A stretch of DNA of 36,738 nucleotides. Source: Verrucomicrobiota bacterium (GTDB taxonomy: Bacteria; Verrucomicrobiota; Verrucomicrobiia; Verrucomicrobiales; Akkermansiaceae). The position numbers and the translations under genes are program-made. Under the pieces are notes generated by a model, which saw nothing but the letters and a program-made list of their open reading frames with translations, had not been told where the DNA came from and ran no database searches. The stretch spans positions 1-36,738 of the forward strand of contig JAFLEH010000002.1 of NCBI GenBank assembly GCA_017301995.1, read 5' to 3'. Of this stretch, positions 16,901 through 25,171 are shown in pieces; position 1 is the first letter of the stretch; each line of letters opens with the position of its first letter.

Positions 16901-17766
16901 TGCAGATCGACGGCGAGGTTGCGTGCCGGGGCATCCGTTTCCCCGTAGTTCTTCACCTTGGCGGTGACTTCCAGCGTGGCGTCGCGGTATTGGGCGTCGA
17001 GGTCGGTCTTGATGGAAAAATCGCGGATGTGGACCTGCGGCGCGCTCCAGATGGCGACGTTGCGGAAGATCCCGTGCAGGCGGTACATGTCCTGATCCTC
17101 CAGCCAGGTGCCGGAGCTGTATTGATAGACCTCGGCCGCCACCATGTTGCGGCCCGGTCTAACGTATTTGGTGATGTCGAACTCGGCGGCGTTGCGGCTG
17201 TTGATGCTGTAGCCGACCTTTTCCCCGTTGATCCAGAGGAAAAACGCCGAGTCCACCCCGAAGAAGGTGATGAACTGCCGGCGTCCGGCCCACTCGGCCG
17301 GCAGATCGAAGTCGCGACGGTAGCTTCCCACCGGATTGCGCTCCTTGTAGGCGGTGAAGTCCTTCGGCGGCTCGCTCATCACGCGCGGGAAGTCCTTTTG
17401 GATCATGTACCCGAGATTCCGATAGGCCGGCGTGCCGTAACCCTGCACCTCCCAGTTCGACGGCACCGGGATGTCCTTCCAACCGCTCACATTGAACTGC
17501 GGCTTGTAAAAATCCGCCGGACGTTGTTCCGGGGTGGGCACCCAGTTGAATTTCCACATCCCGTTGAGGCTGCGGCAGAAAGACGATTCGAGCCGCTTCG
17601 CCTTGAGCGCTTCGGCCGTGCTAGCGTAGGGCATCAGGGTGGCGTGGGCCGGTTCCTTGTTGATGCCGATGCAGGTCGGAGTTTCGATTTCCGGCGGAAT
17701 GGGGGCGGCCCCGGACAATTGGAGACCGATGGCGGAGGCGATGGCAACGGGAAGAACGCGGTGCAT
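13903..17766 (-). CDS. Exported GH2 beta-galactosidase with C-terminal discoidin-like domain
   Basis: 1287 aa, probably secreted (signal peptide about residues 1-21). Order: GH2 sugar-binding domain (about 65-235, LNGMWKFNW), Ig-like domains (about 240-375), and a TIM barrel with RTCHYSDDPRWYELCDEWG. The acid/base is Glu488 in WSLGNECGG and the nucleophile is Glu555 in YICEFAHAM. A LacZ-type small-chain domain (about 790-1050) contains RTPHRNDDMWAYGDW and DFLGRGPIENYADR. A short CHB_HEX_C-like domain (about 1080-1150) and an F5/8 type C (CBM32-like) domain (about 1165-1287) finish it. LacZ itself is about 1020 aa, so the extra length is the C-terminal pair of domains. The substrate is probably a beta-galactoside in polysaccharide or glycoprotein. 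The DUF393 gene lies 57 bp upstream on the same strand. Confidence 0.93.
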   Translation of the reverse strand: MHRVLPVAIASAIGLQLSGAAPIPPEIETPTCIGINKEPAHATLMPYASTAEALKAKRLESSFCRSLNGMWKFNWVPTPEQRPADFYKPQFNVSGWKDIPVPSNWEVQGYGTPAYRNLGYMIQKDFPRVMSEPPKDFTAYKERNPVGSYRRDFDLPAEWAGRRQFITFFGVDSAFFLWINGEKVGYSINSRNAAEFDITKYVRPGRNMVAAEVYQYSSGTWLEDQDMYRLHGIFRNVAIWSAPQVHIRDFSIKTDLDAQYRDATLEVTAKVKNYGETDAPARNLAVDLHDPAGKPAGTATASVPALKAGEETTVTAKLEVANPAKWTAETPALYTTILKLDQTGAKGAAAKPELLSQRTGFREVEIKGRVFMVNGVPVKLKGVNRHEHWSDVGHAVTEAQMIRDLEVIKQGNCNHVRTCHYSDDPRWYELCDEWGIWLCAEANCECHGYDGRFDNEPLMRDAIIDRNIANTQNFKNHASVIMWSLGNECGGRGKNFIDAMNTVKGIDPTRPVHYERFGSGPGNPADFDGRMYGTPDSFAGVAKDTRMTKPFYICEFAHAMFNSMGSLQEYSDVFDAHPEITGGAIWEYQDQALWNKRDPKRPILAYGGGFGEKPNDHYFIHKGVVSYDRSTEGTSVKPHYPEMKKAFQWIGFIEDDLTEGTIKVRNKYQFVPLTGFLTTWTITEDGKPVASGDLKLPEIAPLAEETVTLPVSRFKITPKPGAEYFLNLSCKLDHDTLWAKRGFELATAQFKLPVKNDPAPVSALAKMKPVQLNAANLTVTGDGFKVVFDKTTGTLSRLERGGVNILAPAGGPQLHLWRTPHRNDDMWAYGDWSRCGLDDLTRTTVACKAVASKDNPASARIDSTIRCAGKGGFAAIHTVSYTIFGDGTVTVDNAVAFEGGQVPLARVGVRMLLDKSLDTMDFLGRGPIENYADRKSGFDIGRHTVSVNDQYTYEKPMERGNHEDVRWAALTGKGKPGLLVCAAENLMQVAALPHTDEQMMPHEYKIDLPPSAATVVTLGHRTTGVGSNGCGPRPLDPYIVKSVPASWTYTLRLLPMGAKADAAAARVQAPPRVMPVRASRDRTGMVTLSCGTPNVKISYIIDNGQVLTYTAPFELKRAGTVAVQATGDGLPFSGSVTFPNFSDKGLWKIVSCDSAEKGEGEADHAIDGDETTYWHTQWNGGEPDYPHHLVIDFGKSLKLKGVNYVARSGRDSQNGRIRDYEIYFSEDGKTWDAQPEAAGRFRPGGNSQTINLKRTVTARYMKFVAKSEQNGKPWAALSELDIVPAAP

Positions 17767-17823
17767 GGTATCCTCCGATACGCGCGCGCGAGTGCCGGGC
17801 TTTCCGGGTTTTACAGTGAAACC

Positions 17824-18216
17824 TCACCTGAGCCGGCAGACATCCGATACCCGGTGGCGGTTGCGGGCGAAGGTGCGGTAGCCCCAGTCGAAAACCCGCC
17901 GGCAACCGGGGAGGATCGAGAACAGGTAGAGCGGCCACGTCCACCAGATCCGGCGCATCGCGTAGCGGTAAACCGCCGCGCCGGCGAGGTGGCCGCCCCC
18001 GGCGAGCAGCAGGCGCAGGTCGTCGAGCAGGCGCTCCTCGGGAATGTCCAGCCGCTCCCTCACCCAATCCGCCTGTAGCGGGGCGATGGAGAACCCGCGC
18101 CGGCGCAGCGCGCCCTCCCAGAACGGCATCCAGCGGCGGCAGAATCCGCAGGAGTCGTCATAGAGAATCCAGCCGATCGGTGGCTTGCCGGATGTTTCTG
18201 TCGGAGGGGATTTCAT
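17824..18216 (-). CDS. DUF393 (DCC family) putative thiol-disulfide oxidoreductase
   Basis: 130 aa. Near the N-terminus YDDSCGFCRRW gives the D-x-x-C-x-x-C motif of the DCC family, thought to be thioredoxin-like. A Trp-rich hydrophobic segment (IWWTWPLYLFSILPG) and GYRTFARNRHR follow, as usual in the family. Biochemical role unknown. Its ATG overlaps the stop of the DUF2071 gene by 4 bp (ATGA), so the two form a coupled pair. Confidence 0.85.
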   Translation of the reverse strand: MKSPPTETSGKPPIGWILYDDSCGFCRRWMPFWEGALRRRGFSIAPLQADWVRERLDIPEERLLDDLRLLLAGGGHLAGAAVYRYAMRRIWWTWPLYLFSILPGCRRVFDWGYRTFARNRHRVSDVCRLR

Positions 18217-18956
18217 GATATGAGGCGGCTTCCTTGATAGACGGTGATCGGCGATCCGTCGGCGACCAGCGCCGAGTGCGGTTTTGCGGATAGATAAGGC
18301 GTGAAACAGGAGCCGTAGAGACCCTCCACATCACATATGAATTCGGAGTCCGCCACCTCCATCACGTTCCACGGCGGATGCTCCACCTGATATTCGGATG
18401 TCGTTCCGTTTTTGCGTTTCGTATATCCCCAATAGTGCTCGGTGATGAACTCCGCCGTGCCGCCTGGCTCGAGAGGTTTCCAACCGCCGGAGGTTGTCAC
18501 GCGGAGATGGCAATCGGTTCCGCGGAATCTCCATCCGTATTCGACCGTCCGCGGCAGTCCGGGGCCGGGATCTATCCGGTGACGCATTGGCAGGGCCAGA
18601 TAGGGTTCATCATAGACCATCCGCGCCACGGCGGCAATGGCCGCGCGCGGGACGAGTTCTCTGACAAAAACCACGCCGCGGCGCCACTCGGAGCCGACCT
18701 TGCGGCGGACGTAGAACCGGAGATTGACCTCGTCAAAATCGCGGTGCCAGGGAATCGGCAGGCCCATCACCCGGGTGTTGATAAAACGGAAGCCCACCAT
18801 CGATACCAAAGTTTTATCCTGCCACGGATCCAACTCGCATCCGGCGGGCAGCCATGGGGTGAGGACACCGGGATCCACCTCGTAGTTGAGCATCGCCAGA
18901 GTCCGCCATTCAGCGGTCAGAAAAGGCGGACGTGTGGGGGTGGGGGAGGCGCTCAT
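18213..18956 (-). CDS. DUF2071 (YqjF-like) protein
   Basis: 247 aa. Seen: LTAEWRTLAMLNYEVDPGVLTPWLPAGCELD near the N-terminus, VSMVGFRFINTRVMGLPIP, then VNLRFYVRRKVGSEWRRGVVFVRELVPR and HYWGYTKRKNGTTSEYQVEHP, the characteristic order of DUF2071 proteins, related in fold to acetoacetate decarboxylase. No activity is established for the family. It starts at ATG 18956, 125 bp from the divergent cystathionine gamma-synthase-like gene, and is translationally coupled to the DUF393 gene. Confidence 0.87.
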   Translation of the reverse strand: MSASPTPTRPPFLTAEWRTLAMLNYEVDPGVLTPWLPAGCELDPWQDKTLVSMVGFRFINTRVMGLPIPWHRDFDEVNLRFYVRRKVGSEWRRGVVFVRELVPRAAIAAVARMVYDEPYLALPMRHRIDPGPGLPRTVEYGWRFRGTDCHLRVTTSGGWKPLEPGGTAEFITEHYWGYTKRKNGTTSEYQVEHPPWNVMEVADSEFICDVEGLYGSCFTPYLSAKPHSALVADGSPITVYQGSRLIS

Positions 18957-19081
18957 GGGGCGTCGTCAATATCCGCCAGACCCGCAATCTGTCAAATTTT
19001 CGGGCCTATTTATCCCCGAAATCGCCCGTTAGTGCGAATCGGCTTGCGTTCCGGTCCGGCTCCCGCCAAACAGGGGGCGCG

Positions 19082-20551
19082 ATGCGCAACCTGACCGAGC
19101 AACCGGCATGGCGGAATGAGGATCTGGGGCTACCGCTGCCGGATTCCGCGCACGCGTGTTCGGTGTGCTTGCCCACGTGGAAGGCGATTGTCGGATACGA
19201 GGAGGGATCTGACAAGATCCGGCGAAAGATGCGCACCGGCTATCCCAGGTTTTTCCGCCATCCGCTGGTGGAGCGGCTTTTTCTAACCGCCAAGGCCGAG
19301 GTGGCGGTGGAGGGCGAGGAGGTGCTGGTGCTGCCGACGCGCGCCTCGGTGCAGCGCGCCCACCGCTGGGTGGAGCGGCGGAGCGAGACGGCGGTTAGAA
19401 TAACCAGTTATCATGGACTCCAGGTTCTCGTGGTTCCTAACAAGGCAAAGGCCGAGGCCGACGACTACTGGCGGTTCAGCGGTGAGATTGTAAGCAGCCG
19501 GCAGGCGCAGGATTTTCTGGACGGAGCGATGCGCGAAGGATCGAAATCGCATCTCGTGGCCCGCGCGCTTTCGAAATATCACGGAACCGAACCGGAAAAC
19601 GCATATATATTTTCCAGCGGCATGGCCGCGGTGACATCGGTGCTGCGGGCGCTGCCCGGACTGCGGGACGGCAAGCGCACGCTGCAGCTCGAGTTTCCTT
19701 ATGTGGATTGCCTCAAGGTGCAGAATCTTTTCGGGCACGGATCGGTCTATCTGAACGATGCCACCGGCGAGTCGTTCGACGAAGCCTTGCAACGGATCCG
19801 CCAGGGGGATTTCTCCGGGGTGTTTGTGGAGATCCCGAGCAACCCGCTGCTGCGGACGGTGGACCTGATCCGGGTGACCGAGGCCTGTCGCGAGGGCGGG
19901 ACGCCGCTGATCGTGGACGACTCGGTTTCCGGTCCGCTGAATGTGGACGCCCTGCGGTATGCCGACGTGGTGACGAGCAGTCTCACCAAATGGGTGTCCG
20001 GCGAGGGCGACGTGATGGCGGGCATGGCGGTGATCCGGGCGGAATCCCCGCTGGCCAGCCACCTGCGCGAATTGCTCGCTGCGGACGCTGCCGAAAGCGC
20101 GCCGCTCTACATCGGTGACGCCGAGGTTCTGCTTTCCAACCTGAAGGACTATCCGAAGCGCAACGCGGTGGTGAACCGCAACGGCGAGCAACTCGCGGCG
20201 TGGTTGTCCGCGCATCCGGCGGTCGAGCAGGTTTGGCATCCGTCGGTGACCTGCCGCGACGCCTATCAGGCAGTGATGCGCAAGGGCGGGGGATTCGGCG
20301 GATTGCTTTCGTTCGTGCTCAAGGCCCGCAAGAAGACTCCGAAGGTTTATGACGCGCTGCCGCTCAGCAAGGGGCCGAGTTTCGGCACGGTGTTCACATT
20401 GGTGAGCCCGTACACGCTGCTGGCACACTACAATGAGCTGGAGTGGGCGGAGGGCTGCGGGGTGCCCGCGAATCTGCTGCGGGTGTCCTGCGGAACCGAG
20501 CCGTTCGAGCAGATCCAAAGCGCGTTTGAGACCGCATTCGCGAAACTCTGA
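19082..20551 (+). CDS. Cystathionine gamma-synthase-like PLP enzyme with fungal-type N-terminal extension
   Basis: 489 aa, cytosolic, Cys/Met-metabolism PLP family (transsulfuration). PLP-binding part: FSSGMAAVTSVLRAL (about 180-195), EIPSNPLLRTVDL, VDDSVSGPLN, and Schiff-base Lys303 in SSLTKWVSGEGDVMAG; the C-terminal RVSCGTEP is typical. The first ~120 residues are an extension with PDSAHACSVCLPTWKAIVGYEEG and MRTGYPRFFRH, which resembles fungal cystathionine gamma-synthases (yeast STR2 type) rather than the usual ~380-aa bacterial MetB. Start ATG 19082 follows CAGGGGGCGCG; upstream in-frame sequence overlaps the divergent gene. Cystathionine gamma-synthase is the best guess; a related gamma-replacement reaction is possible. 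Confidence 0.82.
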   Translation: MRNLTEQPAWRNEDLGLPLPDSAHACSVCLPTWKAIVGYEEGSDKIRRKMRTGYPRFFRHPLVERLFLTAKAEVAVEGEEVLVLPTRASVQRAHRWVERRSETAVRITSYHGLQVLVVPNKAKAEADDYWRFSGEIVSSRQAQDFLDGAMREGSKSHLVARALSKYHGTEPENAYIFSSGMAAVTSVLRALPGLRDGKRTLQLEFPYVDCLKVQNLFGHGSVYLNDATGESFDEALQRIRQGDFSGVFVEIPSNPLLRTVDLIRVTEACREGGTPLIVDDSVSGPLNVDALRYADVVTSSLTKWVSGEGDVMAGMAVIRAESPLASHLRELLAADAAESAPLYIGDAEVLLSNLKDYPKRNAVVNRNGEQLAAWLSAHPAVEQVWHPSVTCRDAYQAVMRKGGGFGGLLSFVLKARKKTPKVYDALPLSKGPSFGTVFTLVSPYTLLAHYNELEWAEGCGVPANLLRVSCGTEPFEQIQSAFETAFAKL

Positions 20552-20563
20552 GCCGCGGGCGGT

Positions 20564-21043
20564 TCAGGGTTTCCCGGTTTGATCGATGAATCCGATCAGC
20601 GACGGAATGGCCAGTTCGAGCACACACGCGACCTCCTCGTAGGCGGCGCGGCCCATTCCGATCGGATCCGGCACATCGGCGCCGACGCCGATTCCCGGCA
20701 GATCCGTGAACTCGCAGACCAGATAGAATTTTCCGGCATATTGGGGAAACCGGCGTTCCAGCGCGGCGAGGTGCCCGCCGGTCATCGCGAAAACATGGGT
20801 GGCCTTTTCCAACAATTCCGCGCTGACCGGCCGGCTGGCAAAGCCATCCAGCGGGATCCCGCGCTTTTTCAGCACCGCCAGCGTATCCCGGCTCGCGGTG
20901 TCGCCCTTGGAAGCGGCCACTCCAGCGGATCCGACCTCGAAATCCCCGCGGCCCGCGACGGCATGGCGGAACAAACCCTCCGCCATCGGACTGCGGCAGG
21001 TGTTTCCGGTGCATACGAAGAGCACATTTTTGGGCGCTGGCAT
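20564..21043 (-). CDS. Low-molecular-weight phosphatase, YwlE-type (probable protein-arginine phosphatase)
   Basis: 159 aa. The P-loop VCTGNTCRSPMAEG near the N-terminus (Cys11, Arg17, Ser18) is the LMW-PTP active site, and DVPDPIGMG carries the general-acid Asp. Thr15 sits where classical tyrosine phosphatases have a bulky Ile or Leu; in Bacillus YwlE the corresponding Thr selects phospho-arginine. That makes an arginine phosphatase (or low-specificity phosphatase) more likely than arsenate reductase. ATG 21043 was chosen because it directly precedes the beta strand leading into the P-loop; longer frames upstream lack family similarity. It converges on the cystathionine gamma-synthase-like gene with 12 bp between stops. 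Confidence 0.85.
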   Translation of the reverse strand: MPAPKNVLFVCTGNTCRSPMAEGLFRHAVAGRGDFEVGSAGVAASKGDTASRDTLAVLKKRGIPLDGFASRPVSAELLEKATHVFAMTGGHLAALERRFPQYAGKFYLVCEFTDLPGIGVGADVPDPIGMGRAAYEEVACVLELAIPSLIGFIDQTGKP

Positions 21044-21198
21044 CGCGCTGAGGCTACGGACTATCGGCGGGGTGTCAAACTTCAATCGCCGGATCCGGCG
21101 GTGTTTTGCATGGCAGACGCGGATTGGCGGGTTGAGCGACGGGACATGGGTTCCCGACGAAGGAAAGTTCACGTTTGGGGCAGCCGTACCTGGCATGG

Positions 21199-21669
21199 AT
21201 GAAGATGCCGTTGTTTTTGATATCTGCTATTCTGGTTAGCCTCTTACCCGGGTGTCTGCCGATGTATTACGGGACTTCCGTTTCTCCCGGCGAGGTTGTC
21301 GCTGGAAAAAACCGCAAGGAGTTGGCCAGGTCCATTGGTCGGCCGGTGCGGACTGAGGAGTTCTCGCCGCCCGTCCGGTTGGCTCAGGTTGAAGAGTTCC
21401 GTCGGAATCCCGATCCTGGGACTTCCCGCGTGCGGATCCGTTGGCGGGACGAGTATCTTTGCCGGGGGAATATTCGGAGGGAGACCGGCGGTGCGGGCAC
21501 GTTGTCGGAGCGGGAACTGATCTATATCAACACTCTGGGCATGAGCGAATTGGTTGCGGCTCCCGTGATCGCCGGTCGTGACGTCGCCGGCACGTTGCAA
21601 ACCCACAATTTGCAGGTTTGGTCGGATGTGAACGGCAAGGCGGTGTTTTACACGTTTGACGGGGATTGA
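21199..21669 (+). CDS. Small putative lipoprotein of unknown function
   Basis: 156 aa. The N-terminus MKMPLFLISAILVSLLPGC is a short hydrophobic signal ending in a lipobox-like LPGC, so lipid anchoring at the Cys (residue 19) is likely. The mature part is polar, with no motif I recognise. The frame is open upstream to a TTG at 21175, and ATG 21199 gives the cleanest signal. It diverges from the phosphatase gene and is followed after 38 bp by the TauE/SafE permease gene on the same strand. Confidence 0.65.
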   Translation: MKMPLFLISAILVSLLPGCLPMYYGTSVSPGEVVAGKNRKELARSIGRPVRTEEFSPPVRLAQVEEFRRNPDPGTSRVRIRWRDEYLCRGNIRRETGGAGTLSERELIYINTLGMSELVAAPVIAGRDVAGTLQTHNLQVWSDVNGKAVFYTFDGD

Positions 21670-21707
21670 CAGGATGGCCGGCCTACTGCGAGGGTCGCGC
21701 GGTGACG

Positions 21708-22442
21708 ATGGAATGGGGAACATTTGCGCTGGCGCTGGTGGCGGCGTTTTGCGTTGGCGTGTCGAAGGCCGGATTCAGCGGGGTCTCGATGGTATCCGTG
21801 CTGCTTTTCGCGGAAATCTACGGGGCCCGGGCATCGACCGGGCTGGTGCTGCCGTTGCTGATCGTCGCGGACATCACGGTCTATCCGGCGTTCCGGCGCT
21901 ACGGTTCGTGGCGGCCGGTGTGGAAACTGCTGGGGCCGATGCTGGCGGGTTTGTTTGTGGGGTGGTGGTTGTTGGGAAAGATCGATGACGCGGTGGCGCG
22001 GCCGGTGATCGGGTCGGTGATTCTGGCGCTGGTGGCGATCCAGTTCGGCCGGCGGCACCGGCCGGAAACGTTCGAGCGTCTGACTTCGTCGCGTTGGTTT
22101 GGCGGTGCGGCCGGGGTGGTGGGTGGTTTCGCCACGATGATGGCCAATGCCGCCGGACCGGTGATCCAGTTGTTCCTGATGTCGCGCCGTTTTCCCAAAA
22201 TGGAGATGGTCGGCATCGGCGCGCGGCTGTTCCTGCTGGTGAACCTGCTGAAAGTGCCGCTCAGCGCGGGCCTCAGCCTGATCACCCCGGAAAGTCTCCT
22301 GGAAAACGCCAAACTCGTGCCCGCCGTGATGCTCGGCATCCTCTGCGGCAAGCGGGTGCTTCACCACGTGCCGCAACGGGTCTTCGACTGGATCGTCATC
22401 GTCTTCGCCGTTCTCGCCGGCCTGCGGCTGTGCTTTTTTTAG
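21708..22442 (+). CDS. TauE/SafE (TSUP) family membrane permease
   Basis: 244 aa, inner membrane, about 7-8 hydrophobic helices. Two family half-repeats are visible: GVSKAGFSGVSMVSVLLFAEI near the N-terminus and VGGFATMMANAAGPVIQLFLM in the middle, both typical of the sulfite/organosulfonate exporter superfamily. Substrate unknown; sulfite, sulfoacetate or other organic anions are usual in the family. ATG 21708 was chosen; GTG 21702 has slightly better spacing from a GAGGG upstream. The stop is followed by 63 bp before parE. Confidence 0.85.
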   Translation: MEWGTFALALVAAFCVGVSKAGFSGVSMVSVLLFAEIYGARASTGLVLPLLIVADITVYPAFRRYGSWRPVWKLLGPMLAGLFVGWWLLGKIDDAVARPVIGSVILALVAIQFGRRHRPETFERLTSSRWFGGAAGVVGGFATMMANAAGPVIQLFLMSRRFPKMEMVGIGARLFLLVNLLKVPLSAGLSLITPESLLENAKLVPAVMLGILCGKRVLHHVPQRVFDWIVIVFAVLAGLRLCFF

Positions 22443-22505
22443 GGGCAAAGAAACGCTTGCGCGGCAGCCGCCCGCCGTTTATTAACCGTTCCGAAACTTC
22501 AATCC

Positions 22506-24353
22506 ATGGCAGCAAATTACACCGAAGCCGACATCAAGTCCCTCGATTGGCGCGAGCACATCCGGATGCGTCCCGGCATGTACATCGGCAAGCTGGGCGA
22601 CGGCACCTCCCCGGACGACGGGCTCTACATCCTGCTGAAGGAGGCGATCGACAACTCGATCGACGAGCACATCATGGGCTACGGCAAGGAAATCCACGTC
22701 AACATCGACGAGGAAGGCCGGGTGGAAGTGCGCGACTTCGGGCGCGGGATTCCGCTCGGCAAGCTGTTCGATTGCGCGGCGCAGATCAACACCGGCGCGA
22801 AATACGACAGCGAGGCGTTCAAGAAATCGGTGGGCCTCAACGGGGTGGGCATCAAGGCGGTGAACGCGCTTTCCACGTTTTTCGAGATCCAGTCGTGGCG
22901 CGACGGAGCCACCAAGGCGCTCGAATTTTCCGAGGGCAAGCTCACCGTGGACATGAAAAATCCGCGGCGCGACGAGGAGATCAACGGCACCCGGCTGGCG
23001 TTCGAACTGGACCGCACGATTTTCCCCTCCAAGGCGAAATTCCGCGAGGCGTTCGTGGAGAAGATGTGCCGCTATTATTCCTATCTGAATCCGGCGCTGA
23101 CGATGGTCTTCAACGGGAAGAAATTCCGCTCGAAGGACGGTCTGCTGGACCTGCTGCGCGAGGAGATGGAAAACGAGGCGCTCTATCCACCGATCCATCT
23201 GGTGGGCAAGGACATCGAGATCGCGTTTACCCACACCGCCGAGAGCGGCGAGGAATATTACACGTTTGTGAACGGCCAGAACACCTCGCAGGGCGGCACC
23301 CATCTGGCCGCGTTCCGCGAACAGCTCGTCCAGGTGATCCGCGGGTTCTACAAGAAACAATACGACCCCGCCGACATCCGCGCCGGGCTGGAGGCGGCCG
23401 TCAGCGTGCGGATCGTCGAGCCGGTGTTCGAGTCCCAGACCAAGACCAAGCTCGGATCTAACACGATCGAGCCCAACGGCGAATCGCTGCGCACGTTCAT
23501 CGGCAATTTCCTCAAGGTGAACCTCGACAACTACCTGCATAAGAACACGCAGGTGGCCGAGGCGATCCAGAAACGCATCCAGGCCGCCGAACGCGAGCGC
23601 AAGGACCTCAAGGGCGTCCAGAAAATCGCCCGCGAACGCGCCCGCCAGGCCAAGGTGCATAACAAAAAACTCCGCGACTGCCGGGTCCACTTCGACACCA
23701 AGCACAAACGCCGCCTGGAGTCCACCCTTTTTCTAACCGAGGGCGACTCGGCCTCCGGATCGATCACCAAGAGCCGCGACGTGGAAACCCAGGCGGTGTT
23801 TTCGCTGCGCGGCAAACCGCTCAACTCGTTCGCGCTGCCGCGCAAAGTGGTCTATGAGAACGAGGAATTCGCCCTGCTGCAGGCCGCGCTCAATATTGAG
23901 GAGGGGATCGAGGAACTGCGCTATAACAAAGTGGTCATCGCCACCGATGCCGACGTGGACGGCATGCACATCCGCCTGCTGTTGCTCACGTTTTTCCTCC
24001 AGTTCTTCCCCGAGCTGATCCGCGACGGCCATCTTTTCATCCTCCAAACCCCGCTGTTTCGCGTCCGCAACAAGAAGGAAACGATCTATTGCTACGACGA
24101 GGACGAACGCCAGAAGGCGCTCAACAAACTGGGCAAAAACGCCGAAATCACCCGCTTCAAGGGCCTCGGCGAGATCTCGCCCGACGAGTTCAAGTTCATG
24201 ATCGGCGAGGACATGCGCCTCGATCCGGTGGAATACGAGGAAGGCAAGGGCGTCAAGGAGTTGTTAGCCTTCTACATGGGCAAAAACACTCCCGAGCGCC
24301 AGGACTACATCATCGAAAACCTCCGCGAGGACGTGGACCGCCAGGTGGCGTGA
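22506..24353 (+). CDS. parE: Type IIA DNA topoisomerase subunit B (ParE/GyrB-like)
   Basis: 615 aa, ATPase subunit of topoisomerase IV or gyrase. GHKL ATPase domain (about 1-225): [34 protein letters not shown] and [13 protein letters not shown]. Transducer domain about 230-400. The TOPRIM domain has Glu412 in [10 protein letters not shown] and the metal triad D481-D483-D485 in [12 protein letters not shown]; near the end, RFKGLGEI. It is short, without the large GyrB insert of proteobacteria, and most like ParE proteins of Bacteroidetes and relatives. The usual subunit A partner (parC/gyrA) is not next to it; the next gene is a minus-strand toxin. No clear Shine-Dalgarno sequence precedes ATG 22506. 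Confidence 0.9.
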   Translation: MAANYTEADIKSLDWREHIRMRPGMYIGKLGDGTSPDDGLYILLKEAIDNSIDEHIMGYGKEIHVNIDEEGRVEVRDFGRGIPLGKLFDCAAQINTGAKYDSEAFKKSVGLNGVGIKAVNALSTFFEIQSWRDGATKALEFSEGKLTVDMKNPRRDEEINGTRLAFELDRTIFPSKAKFREAFVEKMCRYYSYLNPALTMVFNGKKFRSKDGLLDLLREEMENEALYPPIHLVGKDIEIAFTHTAESGEEYYTFVNGQNTSQGGTHLAAFREQLVQVIRGFYKKQYDPADIRAGLEAAVSVRIVEPVFESQTKTKLGSNTIEPNGESLRTFIGNFLKVNLDNYLHKNTQVAEAIQKRIQAAERERKDLKGVQKIARERARQAKVHNKKLRDCRVHFDTKHKRRLESTLFLTEGDSASGSITKSRDVETQAVFSLRGKPLNSFALPRKVVYENEEFALLQAALNIEEGIEELRYNKVVIATDADVDGMHIRLLLLTFFLQFFPELIRDGHLFILQTPLFRVRNKKETIYCYDEDERQKALNKLGKNAEITRFKGLGEISPDEFKFMIGEDMRLDPVEYEEGKGVKELLAFYMGKNTPERQDYIIENLREDVDRQVA

Positions 24354-24449
24354 GCCGGGGGGGGAGATTCACCGCCAAGACACCAAGCCCAACAAGGAGA
24401 GAGCCTGCTTCGCCAAGGCTACGAAGGCCAGGGACGCCACCTGAACGGA

Positions 24450-24468
24450 CTGGCGCAAGATGCGCCAG
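24450..24468. terminator. Strong hairpin between convergent parE and toxin genes
   Basis: Perfect 8-bp stem CTGGCGCA / TGCGCCAG with loop AGA, followed by a small CTTGCAAG palindrome. It lies between the stop codons of parE (24353) and the minus-strand toxin (24526), so it could end transcripts from either side. No T-run follows, so intrinsic termination is uncertain; it may instead be a repetitive element. The rest of the 24354-24525 gap shows nothing else recognisable. Confidence 0.4.
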
Positions 24469-24525
24469 CCACTTGCAAGATCAGTCAGCCATGTCCGTGA
24501 TCAATCGGTTTGGGCGGGTGGGTGG

Positions 24526-24936
24526 TCATGGCATGCGGACGGGGATGATCCGGCGGCCGTGGCGGCGATAGATCTTGAAATCGCGGTCCGTGGTGAGGAG
24601 GAGGGAATTTGGATGGATTTCGGTGAGGCGGACCAGACAGGCGTCGGCGACGCTCATCGGCACGTCCGCGTACTTGTCGAGCAGATCCAAAACCGGCAGG
24701 AATGTGTCTCCGGAAAATCCGGCGATCCGCAGGGCTCCCCGGCGACAGGCGAGCCTGAGCGTGGCGCATCCCGCTGGGGCGAGGAGATGATCCGCTTCGG
24801 AGAGGACGGACTCGCAGGTGATCCACGGCGGAGGATGGAGCCGGGCTTCAGCGGCCGCCCATGTGTGGTTCTGGTCGTGCTTTCGCCAGAGGGCGACAAG
24901 AAACGACGCATCAACGAGGACGACGGGGCTTTCCAT
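24526..24936 (-). CDS. PIN-domain toxin, VapC type
   Basis: 136 aa, probable Mg-dependent ribonuclease of a type II toxin-antitoxin pair. The four acidic active-site positions of PIN domains can be seen: Asp9 in VLVDASFL, a Glu in TCESVLSEAD (Glu42 or Glu47), Asp98 in SVADACLV, and Asp117 in LLTTDRDF. Length is normal. Its ATG lies inside the end of the antitoxin gene (26-bp overlap), as usual for coupled antitoxin-toxin operons. The RNA target is unknown. Confidence 0.87.
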   Translation of the reverse strand: MESPVVLVDASFLVALWRKHDQNHTWAAAEARLHPPPWITCESVLSEADHLLAPAGCATLRLACRRGALRIAGFSGDTFLPVLDLLDKYADVPMSVADACLVRLTEIHPNSLLLTTDRDFKIYRRHGRRIIPVRMP

Positions 24937-25171
24937 AACCTTTGAGTTTCAGATACTCCTTCGTGCGTGCGCTCATGTCGGTGGGGCCGTCGGTTACGGT
25001 CCCTACAAGATCGGCGATGAGGTCAAAGCCTGCGGCTGGACCTGAACGCTGCTGACCAGCGGCAATCAAGCGTCGCCGGGCGACTTCGGACTTGGTGAGA
25101 TGGGATTCCCGCGCCTCGGCCTCCATTTCTCGGGCCAGGTCGTCGGGAATTCGCAGGACGAGCGTTTGCAT
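24911..25171 (-). CDS. Ribbon-helix-helix (CopG-like) antitoxin
   Basis: 86 aa. The N-terminal MQTLVLRIPDDLAREMEAEARESHLTKSEVARR has the short beta strand followed by two helices of ribbon-helix-helix DNA-binding proteins. The C-terminal half (GPAAGFDLIADLVG...KEYLKLKGYGKPRRPR) is expected to wrap the toxin. Start ATG 25171; an in-frame start further upstream would add 18 residues before the beta strand. It precedes and overlaps the PIN toxin, and probably represses its own promoter. Confidence 0.82.
   Translation of the reverse strand: MQTLVLRIPDDLAREMEAEARESHLTKSEVARRRLIAAGQQRSGPAAGFDLIADLVGTVTDGPTDMSARTKEYLKLKGYGKPRRPR

Noticed and set aside
16336..18078. Long plus-strand open frame (580 codons) opposite the beta-galactosidase gene
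   Set aside because: Composition is the mirror of a GC-rich gene; the minus strand encodes an intact GH2 enzyme with both catalytic Glu residues.
20564..21043. Arsenate reductase
   Set aside because: The P-loop Thr and surrounding sequence fit YwlE-type phosphatases; no ars genes are nearby and I see no additional redox cysteine pair characteristic of ArsC.
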